Shown: positions 47,279 to 59,767 of the stretch, piece after piece
Layout of the letters: every line of letters starts with the position of its first letter
Numbering within the stretch: the stretch's first letter is position 1
Source of the DNA: Lactuca virosa
Taxonomy: Eukaryota; Streptophyta; Magnoliopsida; Asterales; Asteraceae
Direction of reading: 5' to 3'
DNA length: 64,000 nt
Assembly (NCBI GenBank): GCA_928212115.1
Contig: CAKMRJ010005745.1
Span: 222,275,697-222,339,696, forward strand
Translations under genes and position numbers: made by a program
Notes under the pieces: generated by a model
The model's input: only the letters and a program-made list of their open reading frames with translations
Databases searched by the model: none
What the model was told of the DNA's origin: nothing

Positions 47279-47624
47279 GAACCAAATCAATGGCTTGCTT
47301 CCATGGGAAAACGACACCCATTCTATCCAATTTGTCAATGTACGATTTCATTTCCAGAACATGTGCACACACTGAATTTTCATATTTATGTTTACGTGTC
47401 AATAGGGCTTGAGTAGTTTCGTATCTTTCTACTCCTGAAAAACGTGATGTGGGGTGAGTCACTGGAGGAGGAGAAGTTGGAGAAGCATGATGTCCAGTTC
47501 CACCATTTTCCGAAGAAGAGATTACATTTTCACATTGATTAGAAAGTGGAAGATCATCTTCAGAAGAAAGAGGAAAACTATTTCCAAAAGAATAAGGAAG
47601 ACCATAATTGTCTTGACTTGACAT
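47279..47624 (-). pseudogene. Copia gag fragment interrupted by Copia D
   Basis: It starts MSSQDNYGLPYSFG at 47624. It has a serine-rich leader, then RYETTQALLTRKHKYENSV and VLEMKSYIDKLDRMGVVFP, typical of Copia gag. It is cut at AIDLVL, where the Copia D LTR begins. It is therefore an older element serving as the insertion target. No continuation beyond 44 kb was recognised. Confidence 0.72.
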
Positions 47625-48985
47625 CTATAATGGGAGAAAAGAGAATTCAAATTTGTTCTTAATTATTAACCCATAAATTTTAAATTATTCCTTTTCTATG
47701 TCAGAATTTTTAACCAAGACTATAATAAATCAAATTCAATATGTGTAACTAGAAAGGAGGTGCAATAATAATCAATAGGTGGGTGTTAAAATATAGGCTT
47801 AATCATATCATTAACCAATTAGGAGGGTATAGTCATTTAGACAATAAAATGACCATCTTTTCGACATTTATCAAAATAACCATCCATTTTTGCAAAATGG
47901 CTTTTGTGAACTACTTTTTGCAAATTTACTTTACTAAATAGTCCTCTTAGGTTTTCGATCAACACAAATAATATAATATACAAAAAATAACACACATGAA
48001 TTACGTGGTTCACGCACTTACGGATGAGTGTGCTACCTTGTAGGACGAGTTAGAGAGATGCTGTTGATTCGTAATCACAATTTAGATTGCAAACTATACA
48101 AAATCTATATATAGAAGTACGGTTTTAAATTCCGGGTTTAAAATACCATACTGGCTAAGACCAAAATAATATATTCTCGGTCGTTTCATTATATTTATAG
48201 CAACGGTTATCATATTCCATTACTCAACAGCCAAAATTATAAAAACTTTCATATGAATAATCACACAAATACTTTGTAAAATAATGCAAATTTTAAGAAA
48301 AAAAACTATTGATCAAACAAGACTCTTCTAGTAGTACTTTCAACAATGCAACTTTTTGTAGTGGTAAATTGGTTACTGATCAACTGAATGCCTGACACAC
48401 TGCACAACAAAAGTCAATAAAAATCCAAATTTCTGAAACGCCGCGTTTGCTGCTACTAGTGCTTAGTCTACTCTTCCATTTTGCTTTTGTGTTTGCATGT
48501 AGTGGCTTGTAAGTTGTAACCCTATTCCCATTTACCAAAATACGCGTTACTTTCTAAATTTTCAACTTACAAAATTTGTTACATTTCTCAAAATGTGCAT
48601 TATTGATTTATTTTGCACATATTTGCCAAAATATTTTCTTTAAAGATTTTTGTAGGACCAGTCCAGCTCATACCCAAGACACTAAATCCACCAACATTCA
48701 CAACTCACCGGTTACAAATAGTAAAAGATTTGAGGATAGTAGATATTCATGAAAAATAAATAAATAATAATATACACTACAATCATCACTGATCTACAAC
48801 TTCATCTCTCCAATTATTGTGTGAAAAAAACTCGACTAACAAAGATAAATAGATTGTGTACGGATATACCCATTGTTGTATGCAACTCATGTCTCATGTA
48901 CATGTACATTATATGCAATTCATCTTTTGTATATTTACGCCAAAATATATATACTCAACCACACCTTCAATCCTTTCTTTTACTA
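47625..48985. other. AT-rich intergenic sequence, no gene seen
   Basis: Region between the gag fragment and the 3' end of the LIN-like gene. No coding or repeat structure is supported; it includes that gene's 3' flank. Confidence 0.5.
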
Positions 48986-50752
48986 CTATAGTGGGATCCA
49001 ACCCTATTAAGTCATGGAAAAGGACACGTGTCATACAAAAAATAACACCATATATGTCAATTAATTAAGTAAATAACTTACCATGATTAGCCCTGATTCA
49101 GTACCACATAAGATCATGTCATTGGCTGTAAGCATGCTTGTAATCTTGCTCCCTGCTGATAACCTCCCAACTTTATGCTGTGTCCCTCTCAACCAAATCT
49201 GTTATTTTATAAACAAAATACATATCAAAATTACAAATATACCCTTCTTGTCATTTTTTTTTCTAATATAATAGAATGAGAATTACTCACCTCTAGGTTG
49301 CTTGGTGAAGAGCTAGTGATTAAATATATAAAATCCTCTACAACACTCATTGCCACCACATTTGTTTTTTTCTCTGGTTTAATACACATTTGACCCTTGC
49401 TCTCTCTTCTCCAATCCTGCATTGTTTATGTTATTAGTTAAAAAGTTGTTTAATTTATTAAATGATCATGTGAATTTTGGTGTTAGTTATTGTTGTTATT
49501 CATACCTTAATTCTTGATCCATCAATGCAACTACTTGCACTATATAGCCAATCTTTATACACAGCTATTGAATTTATAGGCTTATTTTGTAATCTCCAGC
49601 TCTTTGAAGGACCTTTGATTTCTTGTTGTCGATTGTTTCCAATTATCAACTCATGTATGCTTGAATCCATGCATCCTATGTAAACTTTCCCTTGACTTGC
49701 CCTCATGCATTTCACATTCTTGTTCTTGAAAACATCCTTTACCTTTCTTGATGAATCAATCACCTGCATCACAATATCACATCATGTTCTTTTACTGTTT
49801 TACCCTTCTTATTCTTGTTACTTTAATTACTTATTTACTTACCTTCATTTTATGGCTATTGGTAACTGCAAAAATCATTTCATTACAAGTTTCAAGGCTT
49901 TGAATTGCGTCCTTTGTTGTTATTACTTCAATGCATTTCATTTTCCTTTCAAACATTTGCCAAATCTGCAGTGTGGGAAACTTTTTATTTACTTGATGAT
50001 TATAAATAAAACAAAAAAGATTAAAAAGATTTATAATCTTGATTACCCTAATCGTTTTGTCTGTAGATCCACTCAAAAGACAATTCCCTTGCTCAAAAAG
50101 TGCAAAACATGTTACTGCTTTCTTGTGCTCCTTTATATCTGATACAAGAGTAGTTGTCTGCCCCTTTATTTCCCATACCTACCATAAAATAATTCCATTT
50201 TTATCCTTTTCATCTAATCAATCAAGTGTTTCTTTTTTACTTTTGTAGAATACATTATTGTTTTGAAAACAGAAACAAAAAAAAAATGACAAGAGTGACT
50301 TTTTGATTGCATTTCTTGAAAAGAGACTTTCCACTTGACTTCTATTAGTATTCAAGTGAAAAGACTAAATTGCCCCTAGTTAGAATTCTAAGTTTCTAAC
50401 TCACCTTGATAGAACCATTTGAGTATCCACTAAAAAGCTGTCCCCTATAGTAGATAAGAGAATTAACAGCTCCACTTCCATTATAATTTCCCTCCAAAAC
50501 TTGTGTATGGACGCAAGATATTCGCTGTAGAAAACAAGCTAATGAGTTACCAGGGGTAAAATCGTCATTTCTCAGAAAAATAAAAAAGAAAACTTACCCA
50601 TTTATTAGGCATATAATAATCAGCAACTTTCAACAATTCTTCTGCCATCCATGTCACACTAGAAAGTCGTCTGAGTGACTCTCTTACACCCTCTGAAAAT
50701 TGAGTTAGCTTCTGCATGCCTTCAAGCAAAATAGTGAAATACATTACAAAAC

Positions 50753-50808
<56 letters not shown>

Positions 50809-53800
50809 AAGAGTTTAAAAACAATAAGAAAGTAGAACAAAAACGACAATAAAGTGGGGCATTATATATAACATTATTTACCTCTACCAAAAGTGTAGTT
50901 ATATATGCACAAACATGCTAAAAGTCTTTCTTCAAGTTCCATTCCTGGATGCACATATTGTTCAATTGTACTTAACAAAATGTCACAAGCTAAACCTCTC
51001 AAATCATCATGACCCTTTACTATTTCACACCCAATCCATGCAATTGTTGTGAGACAATCTGTTGAAACTCTCTTGTTTTTGCTCTTTAATCCCTTCTCCA
51101 AAGCATAAAAAACAGGATTTCCAAGTTTTATTATGTGTCTTGCAACTTTCCCACACCAAATTTCTGTCCCATTTTCCTACATTTTCATCACATTGCTCAA
51201 TTTACAACACTTAAGAGTCGTATGTTTGACCAAATAAGTTCAAGATTACATTTTTTTTTTTGTATTACCTGTAATGTATCATCTGACCAATCAATGTTTT
51301 TAACAATGTTTTTATGTAACATTGAGTTTAATCCAGCCTTTTTCAACAACCAAGCTATTGTATATGGTTCTCCTGTCCATGAATAAGTTCCTCCAAGATT
51401 TGAAAATATGAAAGCTGCTAATTGTTGTGTTTCCATGTTTTCTTCACATGTTAGTGCCTCAAGAAAAGCCTCAATAGCCACTTCACGATTCAAAATGTCA
51501 ACAACTGAGCCTTCCTGAATAAATACATTCATTACAAAACTAAAAGTTATAAACATCCGTAAAAAAAAAAAAAGTTTATAAAAAGTATAGCATAAAAGTT
51601 AAAACTCTTACCATAACATCCAATTGAAGCAACAAACTAGCTGCTAAAAGTTTGTATTCTTGTTGTGTTTGTTGGATAGAAAGTAATAGAACACACATAA
51701 TGTTCATTCCCCCTCTTTCATGTAGCTGGTGTAGTAGACTTATTGATGATGATCTGATAAATTTTATAGATTATAAAATTTATTAGGGTAATAAATCTTT
51801 TATGCATTTTGTTGTTAAAATGAGAATGTACCTTGGCATGCGTAGTAGTTCATGGTAGAATTCTAATCCTGCAACAATGGCGTTCTTGTGGTTGCTTAAA
51901 ATAAGAGATATGAATGGATTGATAGGAGCAAATTGCATGATATGATATTTACATTTTCCATCAAATCTCATACACTTGACAAGAATAGAAGCTAAAGATA
52001 TAAGTTCTTCAAGATTCTCATTTCTTGGAACATTAACAAGGCTTGAAATCACTTTTGGTGAACTAATTTCAGCCAAATGAGTGTTGTTTGTTGAATAGTC
52101 AAAAGCAGTCACCAACACTTGAATAATCATTAAAGAAGCTGAAGGTGGTGTCACAGGTATTGATTTTAAACCATTTTTGTAACAACTTGAAGCACAAATG
52201 ATTTTCACCAAAGTTGGCATGATTTCTAGGGTTTTGATTTCATTTGGTGAGGGATTTATCAAATGAATCAAAACAGCTGCTTCATGAACATCTCTTTTCA
52301 AAGCATTTGCAAGGTGTATGAGATTTAACCCTTTCTTCTTTATGTCTTCGATAACAGAGTGATTCCCTGAAATGATGCTTGAAAGTATTGAAACTGAAGC
52401 TCTTGTTACCCCTTCTTCTTTTGATGTTGAAAGAGCCATTAGTAATTGATCTAAAATTACATCTTTTAATAAAGAGTATTTTAACCCTGGTTTGCTTGCT
52501 AACATTTCATACACTGTTGTGATTTCTACTGTTGTTGAATCATCTGGTTTTTCAAGTCCTTCTGAGAAACATAACTTTGAAATTACTTTTTCAACAATCT
52601 CAGCTTGTTCAATCCTGTAACTGTTTTCACCACAAAAGGAGGTAATTTCATCTGTTGACTTGTGATTATTGGTCAACATTTCATCTCTTTTCCGAAAGTT
52701 TTGCCATGTAGGTTCATCTTCATCTTCTATTTCATTCACACTGTTCCAAAATTCTAAATCGCTTGCTAAGATTCCTGAAAAACTATCGATGTTTAGAGTT
52801 TCTGGTGCTTTTGATTTTGTGATTGCTGTTCTGGATAATGATCTATCGTATTCATCTTCATTTTCCTGATAAAAATCAAGAATTAATTTCTTATTTTCCC
52901 CTTTTTACTTTCAACTTTATTGTAGATTAAACAAAAAGTGGGGGTTTTTTTTTTTGAGAAATACCTCAGAATCGTCATCTGAAAACCCACAGCTGCCTGA
53001 ATATAAAGAAGTTGGTGAATCTGATTGATCTTCCATGAGAAGATCTTGGAGACGTTTGACACTCGAGCTTTCTTGTGCTTTCTCATTCTTTTGAGGATCG
53101 ATAGGATGCACCTTTTTAAACTGCATTATAATATGAAGATTAATCTCATTTACATTTATTATCTTTATAAGTTTACACGAAATCAGATTACATAATATGA
53201 TATATATGCACTCACATTCTGATGAATCCGTAACTGATGAAGATGATGCACGTGTTCATACGAATTTGAAGATGACGTGCTGCAGACATTCGTGTTTCTG
53301 CAACGAAAACCCATTTAGCTATTATTGAAAATTTTATAAAAATGAAATAGAAGAAGTAAAGTTACCTGATTTCTTGTGATTTTTCATCGGGTTCTTTCAT
53401 CAATAAAGGAGATTGTCCATAAGAAATAACCTGGTGATACATCAACCATGCTTTATAACTTCTTGCACCCCATTTCACACCTTCATTCTCGTCAACCCCA
53501 TTCTGGAATTCCTGTTTTAAAGGCATAATGCAGGATTCAACCATGGCGCGATACAGCTCCGGTGAAAGCTCAGTCCTCACGACCACCGGAGACACCACCA
53601 ACGCTTGAAGAAAATGAACAGCAACTTGAAGCTCATCCCGTTGCAGCTTCCTAACAACCGACAAATAAAAATACGCGTAACAAACCAAGTAGGAATTCGA
53701 TACTCCGGCCGTCGTCCCGTGCTCATTCAACAACGCCGGCGCCTGAAGCATCCTTTCGGCGCGTTGGAGGTTGGAGTTAACGTCGTCAAGGCATTTCGAT

Positions 53801-54066
53801 TGAATTGCAGCCTCTACATTTTGAATACCCCAGTAGAGATTTGAAAGCACCGATTGTTCTGAGAAGTCAAAGAACTCTTGCTCGTGAATCTTGAGGTTTG
53901 ACGAGCATTTAGCTTGTTGGATTTTTCGGGTTTTGGGGTTGGATAGGAATGAGTGAATATGGTGATTGGTCAAAGAGACGAGTAGTCTTAAGAGCTTGGG
54001 GTCTATGGATTCATGGCGATGAGAAGACGAGGAAGAAGAAGATGATGAAGAAGAGGTGGACGCCAT
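48986..54066 (-). CDS. LIN-like ARM/WD40 protein, U-box absent
   Basis: Fifteen exons, all GT-AG, give one uninterrupted frame of 1,223 codons plus TAG: 54066-53366, 53297-53216, 53120-52965, 52865-51832, 51753-51612, 51514-51269, 51176-50882, 50719-50598, 50524-50405, 50178-50047, 49965-49843, 49763-49506, 49416-49291, 49198-49082, 49003-48986. Order: serine run and LIN N-terminal domain (DPKLLRLLVSLTNHHI); acidic/serine linker (SQSDSPTS-like); armadillo-type helices in exons 4-8; WD40-type repeats in exons 9-14 (LFSGYSNGSIK, LLSGSTDKTIR). The C-terminus is GLIMGWIPL, the last six residues plus stop coming from... an 18-nt exon encoding GWIPL and TAG. LIN/CERBERUS proteins are plant E3-ligase scaffolds tied to symbiosis. 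No U-box was found, so E3 activity is doubtful and a scaffold role likelier. Confidence 0.88.
50754..50805. repeat. (TA)n microsatellite
   Basis: TA array of about 50 bp in an intron of the LIN-like gene. Confidence 0.97.
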
Positions 54067-54457
54067 TGAAGGGTGGAATAAAGAAGAGATAAGAAGAGGA
54101 AGGGAGTGTTATGAAGAAGAGGTAACATGTATTCTCGTGAGACGAATTCCAAAACTTATCGGACCCTCTGGTTCTTCCAGAGACGACGATACAGACAAAT
54201 TCAGAACCATCTCTTCCCATATAGGGAGGGAATTATGGCCGAATGCCAGCACAAATTTTCTAAGCACCCACACCATTTAGTAAAATTGATTTTCTTTTAA
54301 TTACTTTTGCAACATTGTGAATGAAAAGATAGAAATCAATCGTATAGCATTTTGATTATAAGAGAAAGTGGTGTTACTTTTTCAACATGGTAAAGTTATC
54401 TGCGTTCATATTTGTGATATGCGTTGTAATGAAGTAATGAACTAATAAAAATTAATG
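54067..54457. other. 5' flank of LIN-like gene
   Basis: Noncoding sequence upstream of the minus-strand ATG, expected to hold its promoter. No convincing TATA box was pinned down. Confidence 0.5.
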
Positions 54458-55018
54458 TCATTATTATATATATATTAAAGTTGTGGAATAAATGAATAGT
54501 AAAGTTGACATATTTTGTCCAGCTTTGGTCCCTTGATTTACATATCCGGTCCTTGTACTTCTTTAATTAATTTATTCATGTCCTTTTGTTTGTGTTCCAT
54601 TCAACTTCCCATTTTTTTGGCAGAATTGGTCCCTGTATTATTGTTGGAAGTTAGGAATACTAAATTTGGATCTTTTTTGACAACTTTGTTCATTATTCTT
54701 TACCCATTTTGATATTTTTTGGTCCTTGCAATCAATATTTTTACACTTTTTTGGAACCTTTTAATATTTAAAGTTTGGCCACAAAACTTTAACGATTTGA
54801 CAACTTTGATCCCTTTTCTAAAAAGTTGCTAATTTCTACCCCTTTAATTCTTTAGCCATTTTCACACTTTTGGTCCTTGCAGTCAAAACTTTTACATTTT
54901 TTGTCTGGGTCAAAGCCCGGACTTTTCATCCTTGCACTTTCTATGTCTGTCATATTTATCAATTCGGAAACAACATTGAAAGTTTCTGGCCCCCGCGTAG
55001 CGGGGGTAACCTTTCTAG
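54458..55018 (+). mobile_element. Helitron-like non-autonomous element
   Basis: The right end has a perfect hairpin CCCCCGC-GTA-GCGGGGG (54990-55006), then 8 bases, then CTAG|T: a canonical Helitron CTRR terminus. The body repeats TTTGGTCCTTG-like phrases, seen in plant non-autonomous Helitrons. The left limit (TCATTATTATATATATATTA) is uncertain because the preceding base is G rather than the usual A. Confidence 0.55.
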
Positions 55019-55244
55019 TTCAATTATTATTATCTTTTTCATCTTCTAATTTTGGACGGCCTCTAATTTAGCTATCCACTTAAATACATATTTATATTTC
55101 TAACTTAGATACATAATCATATTTCTAACTTTGATACCACTAAACAATAAATTTTCTTAATATTATTACATAATAAACAAGTTTGTGTTATATTTAGATA
55201 TTTAGATATTTTGTTGAATATATTTTAGGGCAAAGTACATCAAA

Positions 55245-58200
55245 TAATGCGGAACTCGTAATGTCCATAGCAGACGAGTGAGCGGTGTATGCCACGGACG
55301 TGATTCGAGGATGTGTACTCGAGATCTTCGGTGTCGAGTTTCCGATAGATCTGGTCCTGATTGCGATGGGGGGCGTATGTATTATCGTGGGTATGGATTG
55401 GCTGAGCCGATTTGGGGCTGTGATAGACTGCGAGCGACAGTTGGTGACGATTCGAGATCCTAGTGGGGGAGTGCTGACAGTTTATGGCGAGGGAACCCGA
55501 GGCGGGTCAGCATTCTGTTCGGCTGCCAGAGCGAGGCAGAGTTTGCAGCAGGGCTGCAAAGGGTTCGTAGCTTATGTGATGGATACACAAGAGGCCGCTG
55601 GGAGGCCAAGTTCGATGGATGACGTTCCGATAGTGCGTGAGTTCCCGGATGTTTTTCCCGAGGAGTTGCCGGGAGTGCCTCCCGAGAGGCAGGTAGAGTT
55701 CCGCATTGATTTGGTTCCGGGGGCAGCGCCTATCGCCAAGGCGCCTTATCGCCTTGCACCGCCGGAGATGCAGGAGTTATCCTCGCAGCTTCAGGAGCTG
55801 CTGGGGAAGGGGTTTATTCGACCGAGTAGCTCACCATGGGGAGCGCCGATCCTTTTTGTCAAGAAAAAGGATGGTTCACACCGGATGTGTATTGATTACC
55901 GGGAGTTGAACAAGTTGACGGTCAAGAACCGTTACCCATTACCGAGGATCGACGATTTGTTTGATCAGTTACAGGGAGCGTCTTGGTTCTCCAAGATTGA
56001 TCTGAGGTCTGGATATCACCAGATGAGAGTACGTGATGAGGATATCCAGAAGACGGCGTTCAGGACTCGTTATGGACATTACGAGTTCGTGGTGATGCCT
56101 TTCGGGCTCACCAATGCACCAGCAGCATTCATGGACCTCATGAACAGGGTGTGTAGACCGATGTTGGATCGTTCGGTGATCGTGTTCATCGACGATAGAT
56201 TGGTGTATTCGAGATCTAGAGAGCAACACGAGGAGCATCTGAGAGAGATTCTCGGGGTATTGAGGACGGAGAGGCTTTATGCAAAATTCTCCAAGTGCGA
56301 TTTCTGGTTGCGAGAGGTCCAGTTCTTGGGGCATCTCGTCAATCAGAAAGGGATATTGGTCGATCCGGCCAAGATCGAGACAGTGATGAATTGGGATGTG
56401 CCGAGATCTCCCACCGAGATCAGGAGTTTTCTAGGATTGGCCGGCTATTATCGGAGATTTATCAGGGATTTCTCCAAGATTGCGGTGCCTCTCACCAGAT
56501 TGACCCGGAAGGGTGTTGCTTTTCATGGGGTCCGGAGCAGCAGACCTCGTTTGAGACGCTTCGCCAGAAGTTATGCGAAGCCCCTGTGTTAGCCCTCCCG
56601 GAAGGGATGGAGGATTTTGTTGTATATTGTGACGCATCGATATCGGGGTTAGGTGCAGTACTTATGCAGAGGGGGCATGTGATAGCATATGCATCGAGGC
56701 AGCTGAAGCCTCATGAGACGAGATATCCCACCCACGATCTGGAGTTGGGGGCAGTGGTGTTCGCCCTCAAGATCTGGCGTCACTATTTGTATGGGGTTCG
56801 GTGTACCATATACACGGACCACAAGATCTTGAAGTATTTGATGGATCAACCCAATCTGAATATGCGTCAGAGGAGATGGTTGGACGTGGTGAAGGATTAC
56901 GATTGTGAGATCCTGTACCACCTGGGCAAAGCTAATGTTGTAGCTGATGCCCTGAGCCGTAGGGTGGAAAGTGCCCCGATTCGAGGCACTTGCATGAGAT
57001 TGACAGTGATGACCCTAGTGTTGGACACCATCTGGGAGGCCCAGGCAGAGGCCATGATACCGGAGAACCGTAAGAGGGAGCGGGTGATCGGAAAGGTGTC
57101 CGAGTTCGTTATCGATAATCGAGGGCTGATGACCTTTCAGGGTCGGATTTGGGTGCCGCATGCAGGAGGGGCACGTACCATTCTGATGGAGGAGGCGCAT
57201 AGATCGAGGTTCTTGATCCATCCCGGGGCCACGAAGATGTATTTGGACCTGAAGAAAGATTATTGGTGGCCCTGTATGAAGAGGGATGTCGCGTGGTTTG
57301 TCGAGAGGTGCTTGACATGTCGCCAGGTTAAGGCCGAGCACCAGCGTCCGCATGGCAAGTTGCAGCCGCTTGAGGTTCCCCAGTGGAAGTGGGAACAGAT
57401 TTCCATGGATTTCATCACCAAATTGCCGAGGACCGCGAGGGGTGTCGATGCAATTTGGGTGATCGTCGACCGGCTGACGAAGAGCGCGTATTTTCTTGCT
57501 ATCAGTGAGAGCTCTTCTGCGGAGAGGCTGGCAGAGTTGTATATGAGGGAGGTGGTATCACGACATGGGGTGCCGATCTCGATTGTGTCAGATCGAGATG
57601 TACGTTTCACTTCCAGGTTCTGGAAGAAGTTTCACGAGGAGTTGGGCACGAGGTTGCATTTCAGTACCGCTTACCACCCCCAGACTGACAGACAGAGTGA
57701 GCGGACGATTCAGACGCTCGAGGACATGCTTCGAACATGTGTGTTGGACTTCGAGGAAGTTGGGACACGTACTTGCCGTTGGCTGAATTTTCCTACAACA
57801 ACAGCCACCATTCTAGCATTGGTATGCCTCCCTTCAAGTTGTTGTACGGAAGGAGGTGTCGGACTCCCATCTGCTGGGGAGAGGTAGGACAGCATGTGAT
57901 GTGTAGTACTGAGATAGTGCTGCAGACGACAGAGCAGACACAGCAGGTTAGACAGTGGTTACTGACGGCTCAGAGTCGTCAGAAGAGTTATGCGGATAGA
58001 CGACGATCCGAGCTTGAGTTCCAGGTGGGAGATTTCGTACTCCTGAAGGTATCTCCTTGGAAAGGAGTGATCCGGTTCAGGAAGAGGGGCAAGTTGGGGC
58101 CCCGGTACATCGGTTCGTTCAGGGTGACCGCGAGGGTGGGCAAGGTAGCATATCGGTTAGAGCTACCTGCGGAGTTGAGTCAGATTCATGATACCTTCCA

Positions 58201-58446
58201 CGTGTCTCAGTTGAGGAAGTGTATAGCCGACGAGTCGGCGGTGGTACCACTGGAGGATATTCAGGTGGATGCGAGCCTGAATTATGCTGAGAGGCCAATC
58301 GCGATTGTGGATCGAAAGATCAAGGTTCTGAGGAATAAAGAGGTGCCCCTGGTTCAGGTTCAGTGGCAACATCGGAGGGGGTCTGAGCTGACTTGGGAGA
58401 CAGATTCAGAGATGCGGGAGCAGCATCCGGAGATGTTTACAGCATG
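55245..58446 (+). pseudogene. Gypsy pol (protease end to chromodomain), broken
   Basis: Visible: end of protease (VIVGMDWLSRFGAVIDC); linker DVFPEELPGVPPERQ; RT (MPFGLTNAPAAF, then FIDDRLVYS, where FIDDILVYS is usual); RNase H (VVYCDASISGLGAVLMQ); HHCC (HPGATKMY...CLTCRQVK); integrase core (MDFITKLP, DRDVRF, SERTIQ); C-terminal chromodomain-like VPLVQVQWQHRRGSELTWE. TGA at 55279 sits where TGG is expected (ADEWAVYATDV). Single-base losses shift frame near 56525 (within AFQWGPEQQ) and 57755 (DFGGSWDTYLP). It ends at TGA 58445. No intact product. Confidence 0.9.
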
Positions 58447-58576
58447 AGACTTCGAGGGCGAAGTCTGGTTCTAGTGGGGGAGAATTGTAACATCCCCAAA
58501 TTCAGGTACAGCTATTTAATCCTTCTCTTTTGTCAAATTGTCAAAGTTATCTCTTGAGTGAAAAGTTGTAGCAAAT

Positions 58577-58684
58577 GAGTACGCTGGGCGTACTCAAGAG
58601 TACGCTGCGCATACTCATGCGCTTGAAATGGACGCGGACCCTTAGAGGTACGCTGGGCGTACCAAGGTTACGCTGGGCGTAACC
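58577..58684. repeat. Palindrome cluster upstream of LTR TATA
   Basis: Four copies in about 108 bp: GAGTACGCTGGGCGTACTC (58577-58595, 8-base arms), GAGTACGCTGCGCATACTC (58598-58616), GGTACGCTGGGCGTACC (58647-58663) and GGTTACGCTGGGCGTAACC (58666-58684). Flanking bases outside the GTACGC core also pair, with compensating changes between copies. Confidence 0.93.
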
Positions 58685-58720
58685 GGCCCAGATGCAAAAC
58701 CCTAATTTAGACTTGAGCCC

Positions 58721-58727
58721 TATATAA
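58721..58727 (+). promoter_or_regulatory. TATA box of Gypsy LTR
   Basis: TATATAA after GAGCCC, 37 bp beyond the last palindrome. This is the likely U3 promoter driving the element. Confidence 0.6.
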
Positions 58728-59308
58728 AGAAGGTTATGGCCTTATCCTCAGCCACCATTTGAGTGAGTGAAACCCTAAAAGAGAGCCAACCTTCGTTCTA
58801 AGCTTGTGTGAGTGTTTTTGGAGCTAAAGTGCCTTTGTGTGTTAGTAAGGAAGAAGAGGAGATTCTTGTGGAGGCTAGAAGTTGGAGTGCAAACCTTGGA
58901 TCTGAGTTCTACAGAGGGAAGAGCTTCACTTGGAGGTATAAAGCTCAAAGCTTTTCTTGTTATTTTGATTTGTGCTTCATGGACCATTTCTAGGGTTAAA
59001 GTCCCAAAGGTGGAGACTTTATGAGCATAAAGGACTCCATAGACCTAGATCTGCCCCTTTTCAGTGATATATGAGTTATAGATCCATAAAATTTCCATCT
59101 TGGTCGTTGTTATGAAGTCATGCTTGAGTTATGAGCTTTCTAGAGTTGGGAAATGGAATGTTATGGGTGTTAGTGACTTGTCCAGCCATGCAAAGGCTTA
59201 AAGTCACCAACTTTATGGATTAAGAGGTTTAGAAAAGGTCAGATCTAGAAGTTGGACGTGAGTCTTAACTGATTAAGACCCTAAAAGCTAAGAAGTCTGA
59301 AACTGGGA

Positions 59309-59393
59309 ATTACGTTGGGCGTAATCCCAGTACGCGCGGCGTAGGGGGTTGTATTCCCCGATTCTGTGAGGTTGCCGGGTACGCCCATCGTAC
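59309..59393. repeat. Second palindrome cluster in Gypsy LTR
   Basis: ATTACGTTGGGCGTAAT (59309-59325), GTACGCGCGGCGTAG (about 59330) and GTACGCCCATCGTAC (59379-59393), roughly 590-670 bp downstream of the TATA box. Confidence 0.85.
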
Positions 59394-59767
59394 AGGTTTG
59401 GTACGCGCAGCTTAACCCGGAGAGTTGACTTTTGTTGACTTTTAGGGTTTTGGTCAACATTTGGACTTTGGGTCAGGGAGGGGTAAAATGGTCTTTTACC
59501 CTTCTGTGGGATTGTAGAAAAGGGATGTAGTCTATCCTTGAGAGCCGTTAATGATTTGAAATAATTACTTTATGTGATTAGGCGGGGCTAGGTCGTTGTT
59601 TCGAGATTCAGGGATATCGAGCACGTGAGTTACTAGACATCATACGAGGTGAGTCTTCTCACTATACATTACCTAGAGTGGTATCTATGTGTAGACCGGA
59701 GGGTCTTGTGTGCTATGTGTTGTATGAGATTATGTGCATTGTGATATATGTATGCTATGTGTTGTAC

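Noticed and set aside
58775..59024. Open frames on both strands inside the Gypsy LTR
   Set aside because: They lie downstream of the LTR TATA in untranslated sequence and match no protein family I know.
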